Assembly (NCBI GenBank): GCA_000434055.1 | Contig: HF999648.1 | Coordinates: forward strand, 36,102-81,575 | Direction: 5' to 3' | Source of the DNA: Ruminococcus sp. CAG:488 | GTDB lineage: Bacteria > Bacillota > Clostridia > Oscillospirales > Acutalibacteraceae | Length of the DNA: 45,474 bases | Shown: positions 9,401 to 16,158 of the stretch, piece after piece | Layout: each line of letters opens with the position of its first letter | Numbering within the stretch: the stretch's first letter is position 1 | Notes under the pieces: model-generated | Databases searched by the model: none | Seen by the model: the letters and a program-made list of their open reading frames with translations, nothing else | What the model was told of the DNA's origin: nothing | Position numbers and translations under genes: made by a program

Positions 9401-9451
9401 GTTCTCACGAAAGAATAACGGGTTTTCCCATTTGTGAAGCGGTTTTTTCAA
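6404..9451 (-). CDS. lacZ: Beta-galactosidase, GH2 LacZ-type
   Basis: A 1015-residue enzyme of full LacZ length that hydrolyses terminal beta-galactosides such as lactose. Order: GH2 sugar-binding domain (~40-215), immunoglobulin-like domain (~215-320), TIM barrel (~320-600), then a second Ig-like and the large C-terminal beta-sandwich (~745-1010). The acid/base is Glu441 in WSLGNEAGD and the nucleophile is Glu530 in YCEYAHSMENSLG. FIWDFVDQ follows as expected. There is no signal peptide, so it is cytoplasmic. The start is TTG at 9451: AGGAG lies 8 bases upstream. The longer frame from ATG 9511 begins inside the -35 box and is ahead of the predicted transcription start. It is probably first in a unit with the sugar isomerase-like gene. 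No dedicated regulator or sugar transporter is adjacent. Confidence 0.93.
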   Translation of the reverse strand: MKKPLHKWENPLFFRENKKDGHNLALPYDARDRVEYGKSKYKLSLNGKWKFMWQMGVENQPQDFFCPDFDDSGWDTVNVPSVWQMQGYGKPIYLCSSMPPQVSTAESQIPKISHEKNEIGFYRRSFTLPEGFDGRRIILHFGAAKSALYVYINGEYVGYSQGSMTPAEFDITDVLHEGENTLAAKLMRFSDATYLENQDMWQFSGIYREVYLVAEPETTVEDIYARTTLDDSYIDGILDLKLKFSTDREVTCRVDLDKKEIFRGKVSGKLEINRIVEKCRKWSAETPELYTLTVKLYEGTYCLVKKEIRIGFKRVEIKGNVYYINGQKVIIKGVNRHDYDPDYGWAVPRERYYQDLYLMKQANINAIRTSHYPDDPFFYELCDELGFYVMDECDVESHGVRRKNVPGDNPLWTSAVIDRAEMMVLRDRSHACICFWSLGNEAGDGSNFAEMKKAILKLCDLYPIHYEGDFDLTKSDFISRMYPMENVVDKLVHREAITATLFDNIANALAADNKDVPESAFEDHPVIYCEYAHSMENSLGNFKEYVDDFEKYDHMTGGFIWDFVDQAIHKDGKWLYGGDFKEGWSSFYFCANGIIAADRTPHPAYYEVKQVYSNVCAEDIDVERKRVKIKNKNYFIPLDYCYLEWSVAKNGKELESGRISLDGIAPQTVKTLSIPYSAEFETGEYILTLSFRYKNENEWHKAGDEISFNQFTLSNEKAKPEPREGMVKVLSKGNVHKIIASGTTVTFKNKKLYGIDFGSGNILDNSLSFKPNFFRPLTDNDTNYFNFAPMFKRLNPLYLWDITSRSVSIKSFVIFPFSGSCIVNIHWFAPFAGHVETDIIVNSDGSVSIGQNMNSPLLPMLRSGVRLGINKDFCNVKWYGRGPEESYCDRKTGQRISEFNKKADELFHYYMRPQENGNRTDVRSLEITDDSGNGFSVSSDFPFEFSMHSYSQEKIEKAMHNHELTKDEYYSLCIDVKQRGVGGDMPGTACLHEPYKMHSGNYSFAFSIRGIKADK

Positions 9452-9487
9452 AAAATCAACTCCTGTCTTTAACCTTCGGTTACTATA

Positions 9488-9516
9488 ATTATATCTATAG
9501 TTTGTATGCAAGTCAA
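9488..9516 (-). promoter_or_regulatory. Sigma-A promoter of the beta-galactosidase gene
   Basis: On the minus strand TTGACT (9516-9511), a 17-base spacer and TATAAT (9493-9488). Transcription should begin near 9481, between this box and the TTG start at 9451, which rules out the longer reading frame. Confidence 0.85.
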
Positions 9517-9606
9517 ATAAAAATTAGTTTATCTGTTTCTTTTTTATACTTTATATGCAATAAGGCAAAAAATACAGGGCTTGTAAAACAAAATCAGCAA
9601 ATCTTA

Positions 9607-9635
9607 TTGAAAAAAAAAGCCGTTAGTATTATAAT
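9607..9635 (+). promoter_or_regulatory. Sigma-A promoter of the DUF1846 gene
   Basis: TTGAAA (9607-9612), a 17-base spacer and TATAAT (9630-9635). It is divergent from the beta-galactosidase promoter with about 90 bases between the -35 boxes, leaving room for a shared operator that I cannot identify. Confidence 0.8.
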
Positions 9636-9668
9636 AAATCGAATGTTGCAATTTTTGAGGTGTTGGTG

Positions 9669-11153
9669 TTGAAAAAAATCGGATTTGATAACGAAAAATA
9701 TGTTAAGATGCAATCTGAGCATATAAGAGAAAGAATTAACAAGTTCGGCGGCAAGCTCTATCTTGAATTCGGCGGAAAGCTCTTCGACGATTACCATGCA
9801 TCGAGAGTCCTCCCGGGCTTTGCACCCGACAGCAAGGTTAAAATGCTCATGGAGCTCAAGGATCAGGCTGAAATTGTTATTGTCGTAAATGCTTCCGACA
9901 TTGAGAAGAACAAGATAAGAGGCGACCTTGGCATTACATACGATCTTGACGTTCTCAGGCTTATTGACGCTTTCAGAGGAATCGGACTTCTTGTCGGCAG
10001 CGTTGTCATGACACGCTACAGCGCACAGCCTGCGGCAGATGCATTTTGTAAAAGACTTGAAAGCCTCGGCGTTAAGGTATACCGCCATTACACGATTCCC
10101 GGCTATCCGTCCGACGTTGACAGAATCGTCAGCGACGAGGGATTCGGAAAAAACGAATATATCGAAACTTCCCGTTCACTCGTTGTTATCACCGCTCCCG
10201 GCCCGGGCAGCGGAAAAATGGCGACCTGCCTTTCACAGCTCTATCACGAGCACAAAAGAGGAATCAGTGCAGGCTATGCGAAATTTGAAACATTCCCGAT
10301 TTGGAATCTTCCGCTCAACCACCCTGTTAATCTCGCTTATGAAGCAGCAACGGCAGACCTCAACGATATAAACATGATTGACCCGTTTCACCTTGAGGCA
10401 TACGGCGAAATGACGGTCAACTACAACCGTGACGTTGAAATTTTCCCGGTTCTTGCGGCAACCTTTGACCAGATCTACGGCGAATGTCCGTATAAGTCAC
10501 CCACAGATATGGGCGTTAACATGGCGGGCAACTGCATCATTGACGATGAGGCATGCTGCGAAGCCTCAAGACAGGAGATTATCAGACGTTTCTATGCCGA
10601 ACAGTGCTCGGTTAAAAAGGGTCTCGGCAATTCGGGAAGCGTTGACAAAATCAAGCTTATCATGAAAAAAACGGGTATTTCTCTTGATGAGCGTCCCGTT
10701 ATCGCCGCAGCAAAGGCCAAAGCAGAGGAAACAGGAGAGCCGGCAATGGCAATTGAGACGGGCAAGGATACTCTTGTTACGGGCAAAACCTCACTTCTCA
10801 TGGGTGCGGGTGCAGCGGCAATGCTTAACGCACTTAAAAGCCTTGCGGGTATCAACGACGATATTCACCTCCTCTCACCTGCTGTTATCGAGCCGGTTCA
10901 GGAGCTGAAAGTAAAATACATGGGCAACCACAACCCGAGACTTCACGTTGACGAAGTGCTCATTGCTCTTTCCGTTTCTGCTGCAACAAATCCGCTTGCG
11001 AAGCTTGCACTTCAGCAAATTCCGAAGCTCAGAGGTATGGAGGCTCACGCAACGGTTATCCTCAAGGAGCAGGACGAATCCGTTTTCAAAAAATTCGGTA
11101 TCAACATAACCTGTGAACCCAAATATCAGACCAAAAAGCTCTATCACAAATGA
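9669..11153 (+). CDS. DUF1846 (UPF0371) family protein
   Basis: A 494-residue cytosolic protein matching DUF1846, a conserved Firmicutes/Actinobacteria family of unknown function. Recognisable segments are GFDNEKY near the N-terminus, LYLEFGGKLFDDYHASRVLPGF (~35-55), the glycine-rich VVITAPGPGSGKMATCLSQ (~175-190, resembling a nucleotide-binding P-loop) and FPIWNLPLNHPVN. At full family length it looks intact. The P-loop-like segment suggests a nucleotide-dependent activity, but this is inference. The start is ambiguous among GTG 9660, TTG 9663, GTG 9666 and TTG 9669. TTG 9669 is best because GAGG at 9657-9660 lies 8 bases before it, and it gives the usual MKKIGFDNEKY beginning. It is followed after 10 bases by the peptidase E-like gene, almost certainly in one operon. 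Confidence 0.9.
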   Translation: MKKIGFDNEKYVKMQSEHIRERINKFGGKLYLEFGGKLFDDYHASRVLPGFAPDSKVKMLMELKDQAEIVIVVNASDIEKNKIRGDLGITYDLDVLRLIDAFRGIGLLVGSVVMTRYSAQPAADAFCKRLESLGVKVYRHYTIPGYPSDVDRIVSDEGFGKNEYIETSRSLVVITAPGPGSGKMATCLSQLYHEHKRGISAGYAKFETFPIWNLPLNHPVNLAYEAATADLNDINMIDPFHLEAYGEMTVNYNRDVEIFPVLAATFDQIYGECPYKSPTDMGVNMAGNCIIDDEACCEASRQEIIRRFYAEQCSVKKGLGNSGSVDKIKLIMKKTGISLDERPVIAAAKAKAEETGEPAMAIETGKDTLVTGKTSLLMGAGAAAMLNALKSLAGINDDIHLLSPAVIEPVQELKVKYMGNHNPRLHVDEVLIALSVSAATNPLAKLALQQIPKLRGMEAHATVILKEQDESVFKKFGINITCEPKYQTKKLYHK

Positions 11154-11163
11154 GGAGAACAGC

Positions 11164-11856
11164 ATGGGAAAAATTGTTGCAATCGGCGGCGGACGCTACA
11201 GTGACGGCGAAATAATCAATATCTTTGAAAAAATAGTCTCCCTTGCGGACAAAAAGAACCCTAAGGTTCTGTTTCTTCCGACGGCAGGCTATGACGATAT
11301 CAACGGAGACGAGGATATTCAGCGCAGCTTTGAAAAATACGGCTGTCAATATAATATTCTCTATCTCACGGATGAGAAAAGAACCGTCGATGATATTCGC
11401 TCAGTCATTCTCGATGCGGATATCGTCTATGTCGGCGGAGGTGATGTCCGCTTCATGATGGAAACCTGGCGTAAAACGGGAGCCGATAAAGCTCTTATTG
11501 AAGCATACAGCAGCGGCAAAATCATGTCGGGCTACAGTGCAGGCGCAGTCTGCTGGTTCGATGTCGGCTATGACGACTGCGGCCCGGAGCACAGCTTCTT
11601 GTTCTGCGACTGCCTCGGAATTCTCCCCTACTGTGCCTGTCCGCACTATGAATCGGACCACTGGCAGACCTTCAAAAAGGCTATTCTCGACCGACCCGAG
11701 CAGGGACTTGCGATTGAAAACGGCGCCGCATTGCTTTTCGTCGACGGTATGATAGGTACGGTCAGAGGCAATGACGGCGGCGAGGTATGGATTCTCGACA
11801 AAAATAATGAACTTTGTCTCAGCAAAATTGTCGATAAAATAAACAGAATCGACTAA
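11164..11856 (+). CDS. Peptidase E-like serine hydrolase (S51 family)
   Basis: A 230-residue cytosolic protein of the S51 family, which includes alpha-aspartyl dipeptidase and cyanophycinase. The nucleophile elbow is Ser125 in SGYSAGAVCW. His161 in CPHYESDHW and Glu185 in LAIENGAAL match the other conserved positions of PepE-type enzymes. The N-terminal GGG (8-10) and VYVGGGDVRF (~88-97) are family glycine loops. It should act on small Asp-containing peptides, but the specificity is not certain. ATG 11164 has a GAGGAG site (11152-11157) overlapping the stop of the DUF1846 gene. A longer frame from 11113 would run into that gene and is rejected. No strong terminator is seen before the next promoter at 11864. 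Confidence 0.85.
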   Translation: MGKIVAIGGGRYSDGEIINIFEKIVSLADKKNPKVLFLPTAGYDDINGDEDIQRSFEKYGCQYNILYLTDEKRTVDDIRSVILDADIVYVGGGDVRFMMETWRKTGADKALIEAYSSGKIMSGYSAGAVCWFDVGYDDCGPEHSFLFCDCLGILPYCACPHYESDHWQTFKKAILDRPEQGLAIENGAALLFVDGMIGTVRGNDGGEVWILDKNNELCLSKIVDKINRID

Positions 11857-11863
11857 TCGTCGG

Positions 11864-11892
11864 TTGACTTTACAGTTAGTTTGTGCTAACAT
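11864..11892 (+). promoter_or_regulatory. Extended -10 sigma-A promoter of the metallophosphoesterase gene
   Basis: TTGACT (11864-11869), a 17-base spacer and TAACAT (11887-11892), preceded by TGC to give an extended -10. It begins eight bases after the peptidase E stop. It also shows that the longer coding frame starting at 11864 is not used. Confidence 0.75.
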
Positions 11893-11923
11893 ATATACGA
11901 AAAAAATAATGGAGGGTGAAACC

Positions 11924-13132
11924 ATGAAAAAAGTATTATCAATCTTTTTAGCTGTTGTTATTCTCATTTCGGGCGTTGTTTTTGCGTCTGCAAAGGGTAA
12001 TGACAAGCTTCAGTTTGACGAGAACGGACAGTTTAAGATTCTTGCTCTTGCCGATATTCAGTCCGGCTTCCCGGTCGGCGAAGCACTCAAGGCTTATATA
12101 GCTGAAGCTATTGACGCCTCGGATCCCGACCTTGTTATGTTCCTCGGCGATAACATTATGAGCCCCGAGGACGGCACGGTTGAAAGCTACTGGAAGGGCT
12201 ACGACGAGGTATTCCCGATCCTCGAAAGCAAGGGCGTCCCGTTCACTTTCGTATTCGGCAATCACGATGATGAGTCCGCTCCGACGGTAACAAAGGAAGA
12301 AATGCTCAAAAAGTATCAGTCCTATGACGGCTGCCTTGCTTATGATGCAGACCCGTCGCTTCACGGCTGTGCAACTCACAATCTTCCGATTCTCTCAAGC
12401 GACGGCAAAAAGGTCGCTTACAACCTTTGGATGTTCGACAGCGGAGATTATGTTTTCTACGAGAACGGCAAGAGAAGAGGCTATGATTGCGTTCGTGCAG
12501 ACCAGATCGAATGGTACAAGGCAGAGAGTGCAAAGCTCAAGGCGGCCAACGGCGGCGTAGCTGTTCCGTCACTTGCATTCCAGCACATCATTCCGCAGGA
12601 AGCAGCTCAGGCTGTTATGTTCTCTCTTCCGTTCCAGCTCGGCAAGCTCACTAAGAACTTTACCGACGGAACATCCGCTACATATCTTCCGAACTACTTT
12701 GCGTTCAACGGAATCCTTTCCGAAGCTCCGTGCCCGTCACCCGATAACGAGGGTCAGTGGGATGCGTTCGTAGAGACAGGCGACGTTAAGGCTTGCTTCT
12801 TCGGCCATGACCATGTCAACAACTTCAGCGTTGATGTTGACGGCGTTACGGCAGTCAGCGTTCCGGGCACAACCTTCAAGTCATACAGCAGCGTTACGGA
12901 TCAGGGATCAATGGTAATTACTCTTGACGAAAAAGATCTTTCAACCTACAGCACAGAGAATCTTTACACAAGCGATCTTGCGGTTAAGGACGGCTCAAAC
13001 ATCCCGAATCAGGAGCACTCGGAGACTGTTGCAGGATACAGGTTCAGAATAGTACTTCGTCATCTTGCTCACGGAATCCTTGCACTTTTGAGAGGAATCT
13101 ATGCTTGGATTCCCTCACCTCTCGGCAAGTAA
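11924..13132 (+). CDS. Exported calcineurin-like metallophosphoesterase
   Basis: A 402-residue protein with a signal peptide (1-23, cleavage near ASA) and a calcineurin-like phosphoesterase domain (~37-310). Metal-site motifs in order: ALADIQSG (Asp44, Gln46), FLGDNIM (Asp76, Asn77), FGNHDDE (Asn113, His114), FQHIIP (His221) and FFGHDHVNN (His295, His297). The first motif is DxQ instead of the usual DxH, which I note as unusual, although all other ligands are present. The family includes purple-acid-phosphatase-like and nucleotidase-like enzymes, and the substrate here is not defined. The C-terminal ~35 residues are basic and amphipathic with hydrophobic runs, possibly for membrane contact. 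ATG 11924 follows GGAGG at a spacing of 8. It has its own promoter and a strong terminator. Confidence 0.85.
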   Translation: MKKVLSIFLAVVILISGVVFASAKGNDKLQFDENGQFKILALADIQSGFPVGEALKAYIAEAIDASDPDLVMFLGDNIMSPEDGTVESYWKGYDEVFPILESKGVPFTFVFGNHDDESAPTVTKEEMLKKYQSYDGCLAYDADPSLHGCATHNLPILSSDGKKVAYNLWMFDSGDYVFYENGKRRGYDCVRADQIEWYKAESAKLKAANGGVAVPSLAFQHIIPQEAAQAVMFSLPFQLGKLTKNFTDGTSATYLPNYFAFNGILSEAPCPSPDNEGQWDAFVETGDVKACFFGHDHVNNFSVDVDGVTAVSVPGTTFKSYSSVTDQGSMVITLDEKDLSTYSTENLYTSDLAVKDGSNIPNQEHSETVAGYRFRIVLRHLAHGILALLRGIYAWIPSPLGK

Positions 13133-13155
13133 TCTTGACTGAAAAATAAATATTT

Positions 13156-13195
13156 AAGGCAACGAGATCAAAACGATTTCGTTGCCTTTTTATTT
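13156..13195 (+). terminator. Intrinsic terminator of the metallophosphoesterase gene
   Basis: AAGGCAACGA (13156-13165) pairs perfectly with TCGTTGCCTT (13179-13188), followed by a T-rich tract. On the opposite strand a weaker T-rich tail could also stop the leftward lipoprotein operon. Confidence 0.85.
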
Positions 13196-13202
13196 ACTGT
13201 TC

Positions 13203-13330
13203 ACTTGACTTAAAACATAGATATCTCACCGTCATAATTCTCGGCTTTTTCGAGCTGAAGACCTTTAAGGTCTTTACCTCCAAGTTAAACTCAATTTCGG
13301 TATTTCGCTCAGGATTCCCCTGTAATCCTA
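13203..13330. other. Unexplained structured intergenic segment
   Basis: Between two convergent transcripts lie several hairpins. AAGACCTT-T-AAGGTCTT at 13258-13274 is a near-perfect palindrome. On the minus strand AGGATT pairs with AATCCT near 13304-13322, and CTCG with CGAG near 13241-13255. One minus-strand frame reads like the last ~23 residues of a protein (GGKDLKGLQLEKAENYDG..) but has no start codon. It could be a gene remnant, an untranslated structured tail of the lipoprotein transcript, or chance. Confidence 0.3.
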
Positions 13331-13777
13331 TCACTTTGTCGGGCTTATGTATATGTTGCTCCACATCTCGTGATTATCCCTGTATTTTTCATCGTATCTT
13401 GAAATTATGTAGTCGGGCGGCGTCATATACTCGTCGTGGCGCACCCATTTCCCGTTTTTATATTCAAAGCAATAGTCACCGATATCGGCAGACTGCGTCC
13501 AGATGTTGTACGAATCCTTCTCCCAACAGATTCCCCAAAAGTCCATGGATCGTGCAGGGGAAAAGCTGTCAATCTTTTTGTTTGTTTCGGAATCATAGAC
13601 CGTCACAACAATCATATTATCCTCAACGGTCTGAAGCGCATAATATTTATTATCATGGCTGTAGGTTTTGTCAGCGGTATATGAGCCCCAAAACTCGCCG
13701 GAATCACGGCTTGTGCATGACACAAGCAAAGCAAAAGAACAGAATACCATTAGTAATGCAATAGCTTTTTTATTCAT
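13331..13777 (-). CDS. Predicted lipoprotein, function unknown
   Basis: A 148-residue secreted protein with a type II signal peptide. A basic N-terminus and hydrophobic core end in the lipobox LLVSC, so Cys21 should be lipidated after cleavage and the protein anchored on the outer face of the membrane. The mature part is rich in Tyr, Trp, Asp and Asn, looks beta-stranded (SHDNKYYALQTVEDNMIVVTVYDSETNKKI) and resembles no catalytic family I recognise. The ribosome site GGAG is 7-8 bases before the ATG. It is last in a likely leftward unit with ispE, a 63-residue membrane protein and a 114-residue exported protein, with 15-base spacing to the gene before it. Co-transcription with ispE probably reflects packing and not shared function. 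Confidence 0.7.
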   Translation of the reverse strand: MNKKAIALLMVFCSFALLVSCTSRDSGEFWGSYTADKTYSHDNKYYALQTVEDNMIVVTVYDSETNKKIDSFSPARSMDFWGICWEKDSYNIWTQSADIGDYCFEYKNGKWVRHDEYMTPPDYIISRYDEKYRDNHEMWSNIYISPTK

Positions 13778-13792
13778 TTTCGCTCTCCTTCT

Positions 13793-14137
13793 TTATTCAT
13801 CAACTCGCTCAATCGGTAGCGAGCTGCATTCCTCCACGGTCCATTCGGCATAAAGCTTTTTTATCGACAAATCACAGCCGACAATTTTATCCCCTTTTTC
13901 AAAGAAATGTACCGAGCCAAGCTGAGTAACATAGCTCCAGCCTTCACTTTGCATATATTCGATAAAATCCTTATAATCGTCCTTTGCACAGCGATACACG
14001 TTCTTGTCAACCTCAATTACAGGAGCCTTTGAAAATGCTGCCAATGCGTAAATATTGTCGCAATAATAGTGTTCGAGCGGCAGCAAAACAGCCGCCAAAG
14101 CAATAACAACAACTATTATTTTTAAAAATTTTTTCAT
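13793..14137 (-). CDS. Small exported or membrane-anchored protein, unknown
   Basis: A 114-residue protein with a basic N-terminus and one hydrophobic segment (~5-21), consistent with a signal peptide or single anchor. The remaining ~90 residues are soluble with several aromatic residues and four cysteines (Cys26, Cys50, Cys89, Cys104) that could form disulfides if exported. I do not recognise the family. A good GGAG site precedes the ATG. It sits between a 63-residue two-helix membrane protein and a lipoprotein, all in one direction, so the three may be a small envelope module of unknown role. Confidence 0.65.
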   Translation of the reverse strand: MKKFLKIIVVVIALAAVLLPLEHYYCDNIYALAAFSKAPVIEVDKNVYRCAKDDYKDFIEYMQSEGWSYVTQLGSVHFFEKGDKIVGCDLSIKKLYAEWTVEECSSLPIERVDE

Positions 14138-14167
14138 TATAATCTCCTCTTGAAACTCGATTAAGCT

Positions 14168-14359
14168 TTATTTATCCTTTTCATCCTTATTCTTGGCAAA
14201 TATCATAACAAGTCCTGCGATTCCGCTGATTATACCGACCAAAGAGAACGGAAAATCGGAAAAGCTGCTTAAAAGAGTTTTGTTAATATCCGCACCGGCT
14301 ACACAAAGAAGTATACCGAACAAAATCAATGCAATGCCTTTTGCAATTTTATTATTCAT
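14168..14359 (-). CDS. Small two-helix membrane protein
   Basis: A 63-residue protein with two hydrophobic helices (~7-22 and ~37-54) joined by a short polar loop, and a strongly charged C-terminal tail (KNKDEKDK). ATG 14359 was chosen because GGGAGA lies just upstream. The longer frame to 14419 overlaps the end of ispE and adds only residues encoded antisense to sense. No family is recognised. Its place directly after ispE and before an exported 114-residue protein suggests co-transcription. Confidence 0.65.
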   Translation of the reverse strand: MNNKIAKGIALILFGILLCVAGADINKTLLSSFSDFPFSLVGIISGIAGLVMIFAKNKDEKDK

Positions 14360-14375
14360 AGCGTTTTCTCCCGAA

Positions 14376-15248
14376 TTATACAATCTTTTCAAGTCCCGAC
14401 TTGACGGGCCTGGTGACATAGACCTGTTTAACGATTGATTTCAGGCTTTCTGCGGCGCACTCGGCTTTCGACTCGTCGTCAAAGATTCCGTAAACCGTCG
14501 GACCGCTTCCGCTCATGCAAGCCGCCAACGCCCCGTAGCGATTAAGAACCGATTTTATCGGCACACGCTCGGGCACCTCGATAAGCTGCTCAAATATATT
14601 TTTACAGCGACGGCACATCTCATAAAGATCGCCCTGCGATGCGGCGTACAGCATTCCGCAGGTGTCAAGGTGGCGTATATTCTGCGCCGTATCAAAAGCA
14701 GAGTAAGCCTCTTTTGTTGAGACTCCCCTATCAGGCTTCGCAAGCACTATCCGGCAATCCGTTAAATCGGGCAGCGGAGAAAGAATCTCGCCGATATTCT
14801 GTGCAACGCATGTGCCGCCCGTCAGGCAGAACGGAACATCCGCACCGACCTTAACGCCGACTGCGCAAAGCTCCTTTAATGTTAAACCTGCCGAAAAAAT
14901 ATCGTTAAGCGCGGCAATGACCGCCGCTCCGTCCGCACTGCCGCCTGCCATACCTGCGGCAAACGGAATGTTCTTTTCAATATGAATTTTTATACCTGTG
15001 TTTTTGATTTTTGTATAGTCAAAAAATGCCTGCGCCGCCTTGTATGCAATGTTCGTTTTGTCGCACGGCAGAGCCGCTTCGCTGCACGTTATCGTGATCT
15101 TTCTGTCGTCCGTTGTCTCAACACTCACCGTGTCATAAAGTCCGACAGACTGCATTATCATAAACAGGCTGTGATATCCGTTGTCAAGCGTTCTTAGTAT
15201 ATCGAGCATGAGGTTTATTTTGGCTGCTGCCTTGTATTCTGCTTTCAT
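14376..15248 (-). CDS. ispE: 4-diphosphocytidyl-2-C-methyl-D-erythritol kinase
   Basis: A 290-residue GHMP kinase that phosphorylates CDP-methylerythritol, the fourth step of the MEP route to isoprenoid precursors. Lys10 in AAKINLMLDI and Asp137 in VGADVPFCLTGG match the catalytic Lys and Asp of IspE. The ATP-binding GHMP loop is PFAAGMAGGSADGAA (95-109). The C-terminal glycine loop MSGSGPTVYGIF is present, so the enzyme looks complete. The start at 15248 has an AAGGA site and gives the standard MK..AKINL beginning; an in-frame extension to 15320 is not supported. No other MEP genes are nearby. A GC-rich palindrome lies about 70 bases upstream, and I found no clear promoter. Confidence 0.95.
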   Translation of the reverse strand: MKAEYKAAAKINLMLDILRTLDNGYHSLFMIMQSVGLYDTVSVETTDDRKITITCSEAALPCDKTNIAYKAAQAFFDYTKIKNTGIKIHIEKNIPFAAGMAGGSADGAAVIAALNDIFSAGLTLKELCAVGVKVGADVPFCLTGGTCVAQNIGEILSPLPDLTDCRIVLAKPDRGVSTKEAYSAFDTAQNIRHLDTCGMLYAASQGDLYEMCRRCKNIFEQLIEVPERVPIKSVLNRYGALAACMSGSGPTVYGIFDDESKAECAAESLKSIVKQVYVTRPVKSGLEKIV

Positions 15249-15319
15249 ATGTTCTTTCCTTTCGGGCAGTTTAAGTCTGTATTGCGGTAGAAGGTTCATT
15301 TCTAAGGTGATTATTTCCA

Positions 15320-15350
15320 AATTCCCACCGCTTGCGGTGGTGGGGATTTA
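15320..15350. repeat. GC-rich palindrome upstream of ispE
   Basis: CCACCGC (15325-15331) and GCGGTGG (15334-15340) are perfect arms. AAATTCCC and GGGATTT extend them on the outside with one bulge. There is no T-tract on either strand, so it does not qualify as an intrinsic terminator. It could be a REP-type intergenic element or an mRNA-stabilising hairpin. Confidence 0.5.
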
Positions 15351-15382
15351 AAAAACAACCTAACTTTTTTAGTCCTTCCGAC

Positions 15383-15823
15383 TCACTTTCCTATTCTCGT
15401 CTGCTTGAGGCCTGTGAACTTCTGTCCCCATGCGTTTGCCCAAGCTTCACAATAGAGGGAGTAATAAGAAACGTTGTTGTTCTTTCGGTAGTTTATGCAG
15501 GGCTTAAAATTGCACCAGATAAATGACGGAATCGCAATGACGAGGAACCATATCGGGCCGAGCAGAAGAGCCTGCCATGTGTGGCCGTACTCGTGAATTT
15601 TTGTATCCCGAAGCCAGTCATCCGGTCGGTCGGGATTCATAAAGATAAACGTTCCGAATGAAATTCCGCCCCAGTCGCCGGGCACATATGTAACCGTCGC
15701 ATTGAAAAATCTTTCGTGCTTACAGCCCTTGATGACCGCAAAAATTATATAGGCAATGAAGCCGATAAGGTTGATCGGCAGCGCCCATGTCCATTCTACA
15801 AGATAAAACAAAAACTTTTTCAT
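15383..15823 (-). CDS. Membrane protein with an HEYGH metallopeptidase-like motif
   Basis: A 146-residue protein with hydrophobic segments at ~8-31 and ~86-104 flanking a polar region. It contains DTKIHEYGHTWQALLLGP: His77, Glu78 and His81 form a full HExxH zinc motif, and Glu126 in YCEAWANAWG is a possible third ligand, as in gluzincin-type layouts. Small proteins of this layout occur in gut bacteria as uncharacterised proteins. A site-specific or housekeeping membrane protease is plausible, but proteolysis is not established. The ribosome site GGAGGG precedes the ATG. On the minus strand an extended -10 (TGTTAGAAT, near 15849-15857) lies upstream as a possible promoter. It is upstream of ispE in the same direction, separated by the palindrome at 15320-15350. 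Confidence 0.65.
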   Translation of the reverse strand: MKKFLFYLVEWTWALPINLIGFIAYIIFAVIKGCKHERFFNATVTYVPGDWGGISFGTFIFMNPDRPDDWLRDTKIHEYGHTWQALLLGPIWFLVIAIPSFIWCNFKPCINYRKNNNVSYYSLYCEAWANAWGQKFTGLKQTRIGK

Positions 15824-15895
15824 ATCTTTAACCCTCCGTTCGGTTTATTCTAACATATTTTTACCCTTTTGAAAAGAGTATAAAGGCATTTAACC

Positions 15896-15923
15896 TTGAA
15901 AAATAATAAAAAATGTGTATAAT
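15896..15923 (+). promoter_or_regulatory. Sigma-A promoter of the DUF1858-trmK-tsaD gene run
   Basis: TTGAAA (15896-15901), a 16-base spacer and TATAAT (15918-15923). It is the only strong promoter I see before the eight-gene run that ends at the terminator at 24717. Confidence 0.75.
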
Positions 15924-15954
15924 ATATATAACAGTATGAAACGGAGGTTTTAAC

Positions 15955-16158
15955 ATGACAGAAGTTACTAAAGATATGCTTATAGGCGATATTCTTGATG
16001 CAGACAGCGGCACAGCCGAGTTCTTCCTCAACATGGGTATGCACTGTCTCGGCTGCCCCTCGGCAAGAGGAGAGAGCCTTGAGATGGCATGCGCCGTTCA
16101 CGGTGTTGACGTTGAGCAGATGGTTGCAGACATCAACGCTTATCTTGCAAGCAAATGA
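15955..16158 (+). CDS. DUF1858 domain protein (redox disulfide type)
   Basis: A 67-residue protein consisting of one DUF1858 domain. The family carries a CxxC redox-type motif, here Cys31-Leu-Gly-Cys34 in GMHCLGCPSARGESLEMAC, with an additional Cys46. Such proteins are associated with hybrid-cluster or Fe-S/redox systems in anaerobes, and a thiol or metal-cluster role is likely but unproven. It starts behind a GGAGG site with 7-base spacing. It is the first gene of a long rightward run, and its stop overlaps the start of trmK (ATGA), so they are translationally coupled. Confidence 0.85.
   Translation: MTEVTKDMLIGDILDADSGTAEFFLNMGMHCLGCPSARGESLEMACAVHGVDVEQMVADINAYLASK

Noticed and set aside
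9452..9511. N-terminal 20-residue extension of the beta-galactosidase from ATG 9511
   Set aside because: The ATG lies in the -35 box and ahead of the predicted transcription start; AGGAG is correctly spaced for TTG 9451.
14168..14359. 63-residue membrane protein as a type I toxin
   Set aside because: No antisense RNA signature or typical toxin composition, and it sits inside an apparent operon behind ispE.
15320..15350. GC-rich palindrome as a terminator for the HEYGH gene
   Set aside because: No T-tract follows on either strand, so it was kept only as a repeat.
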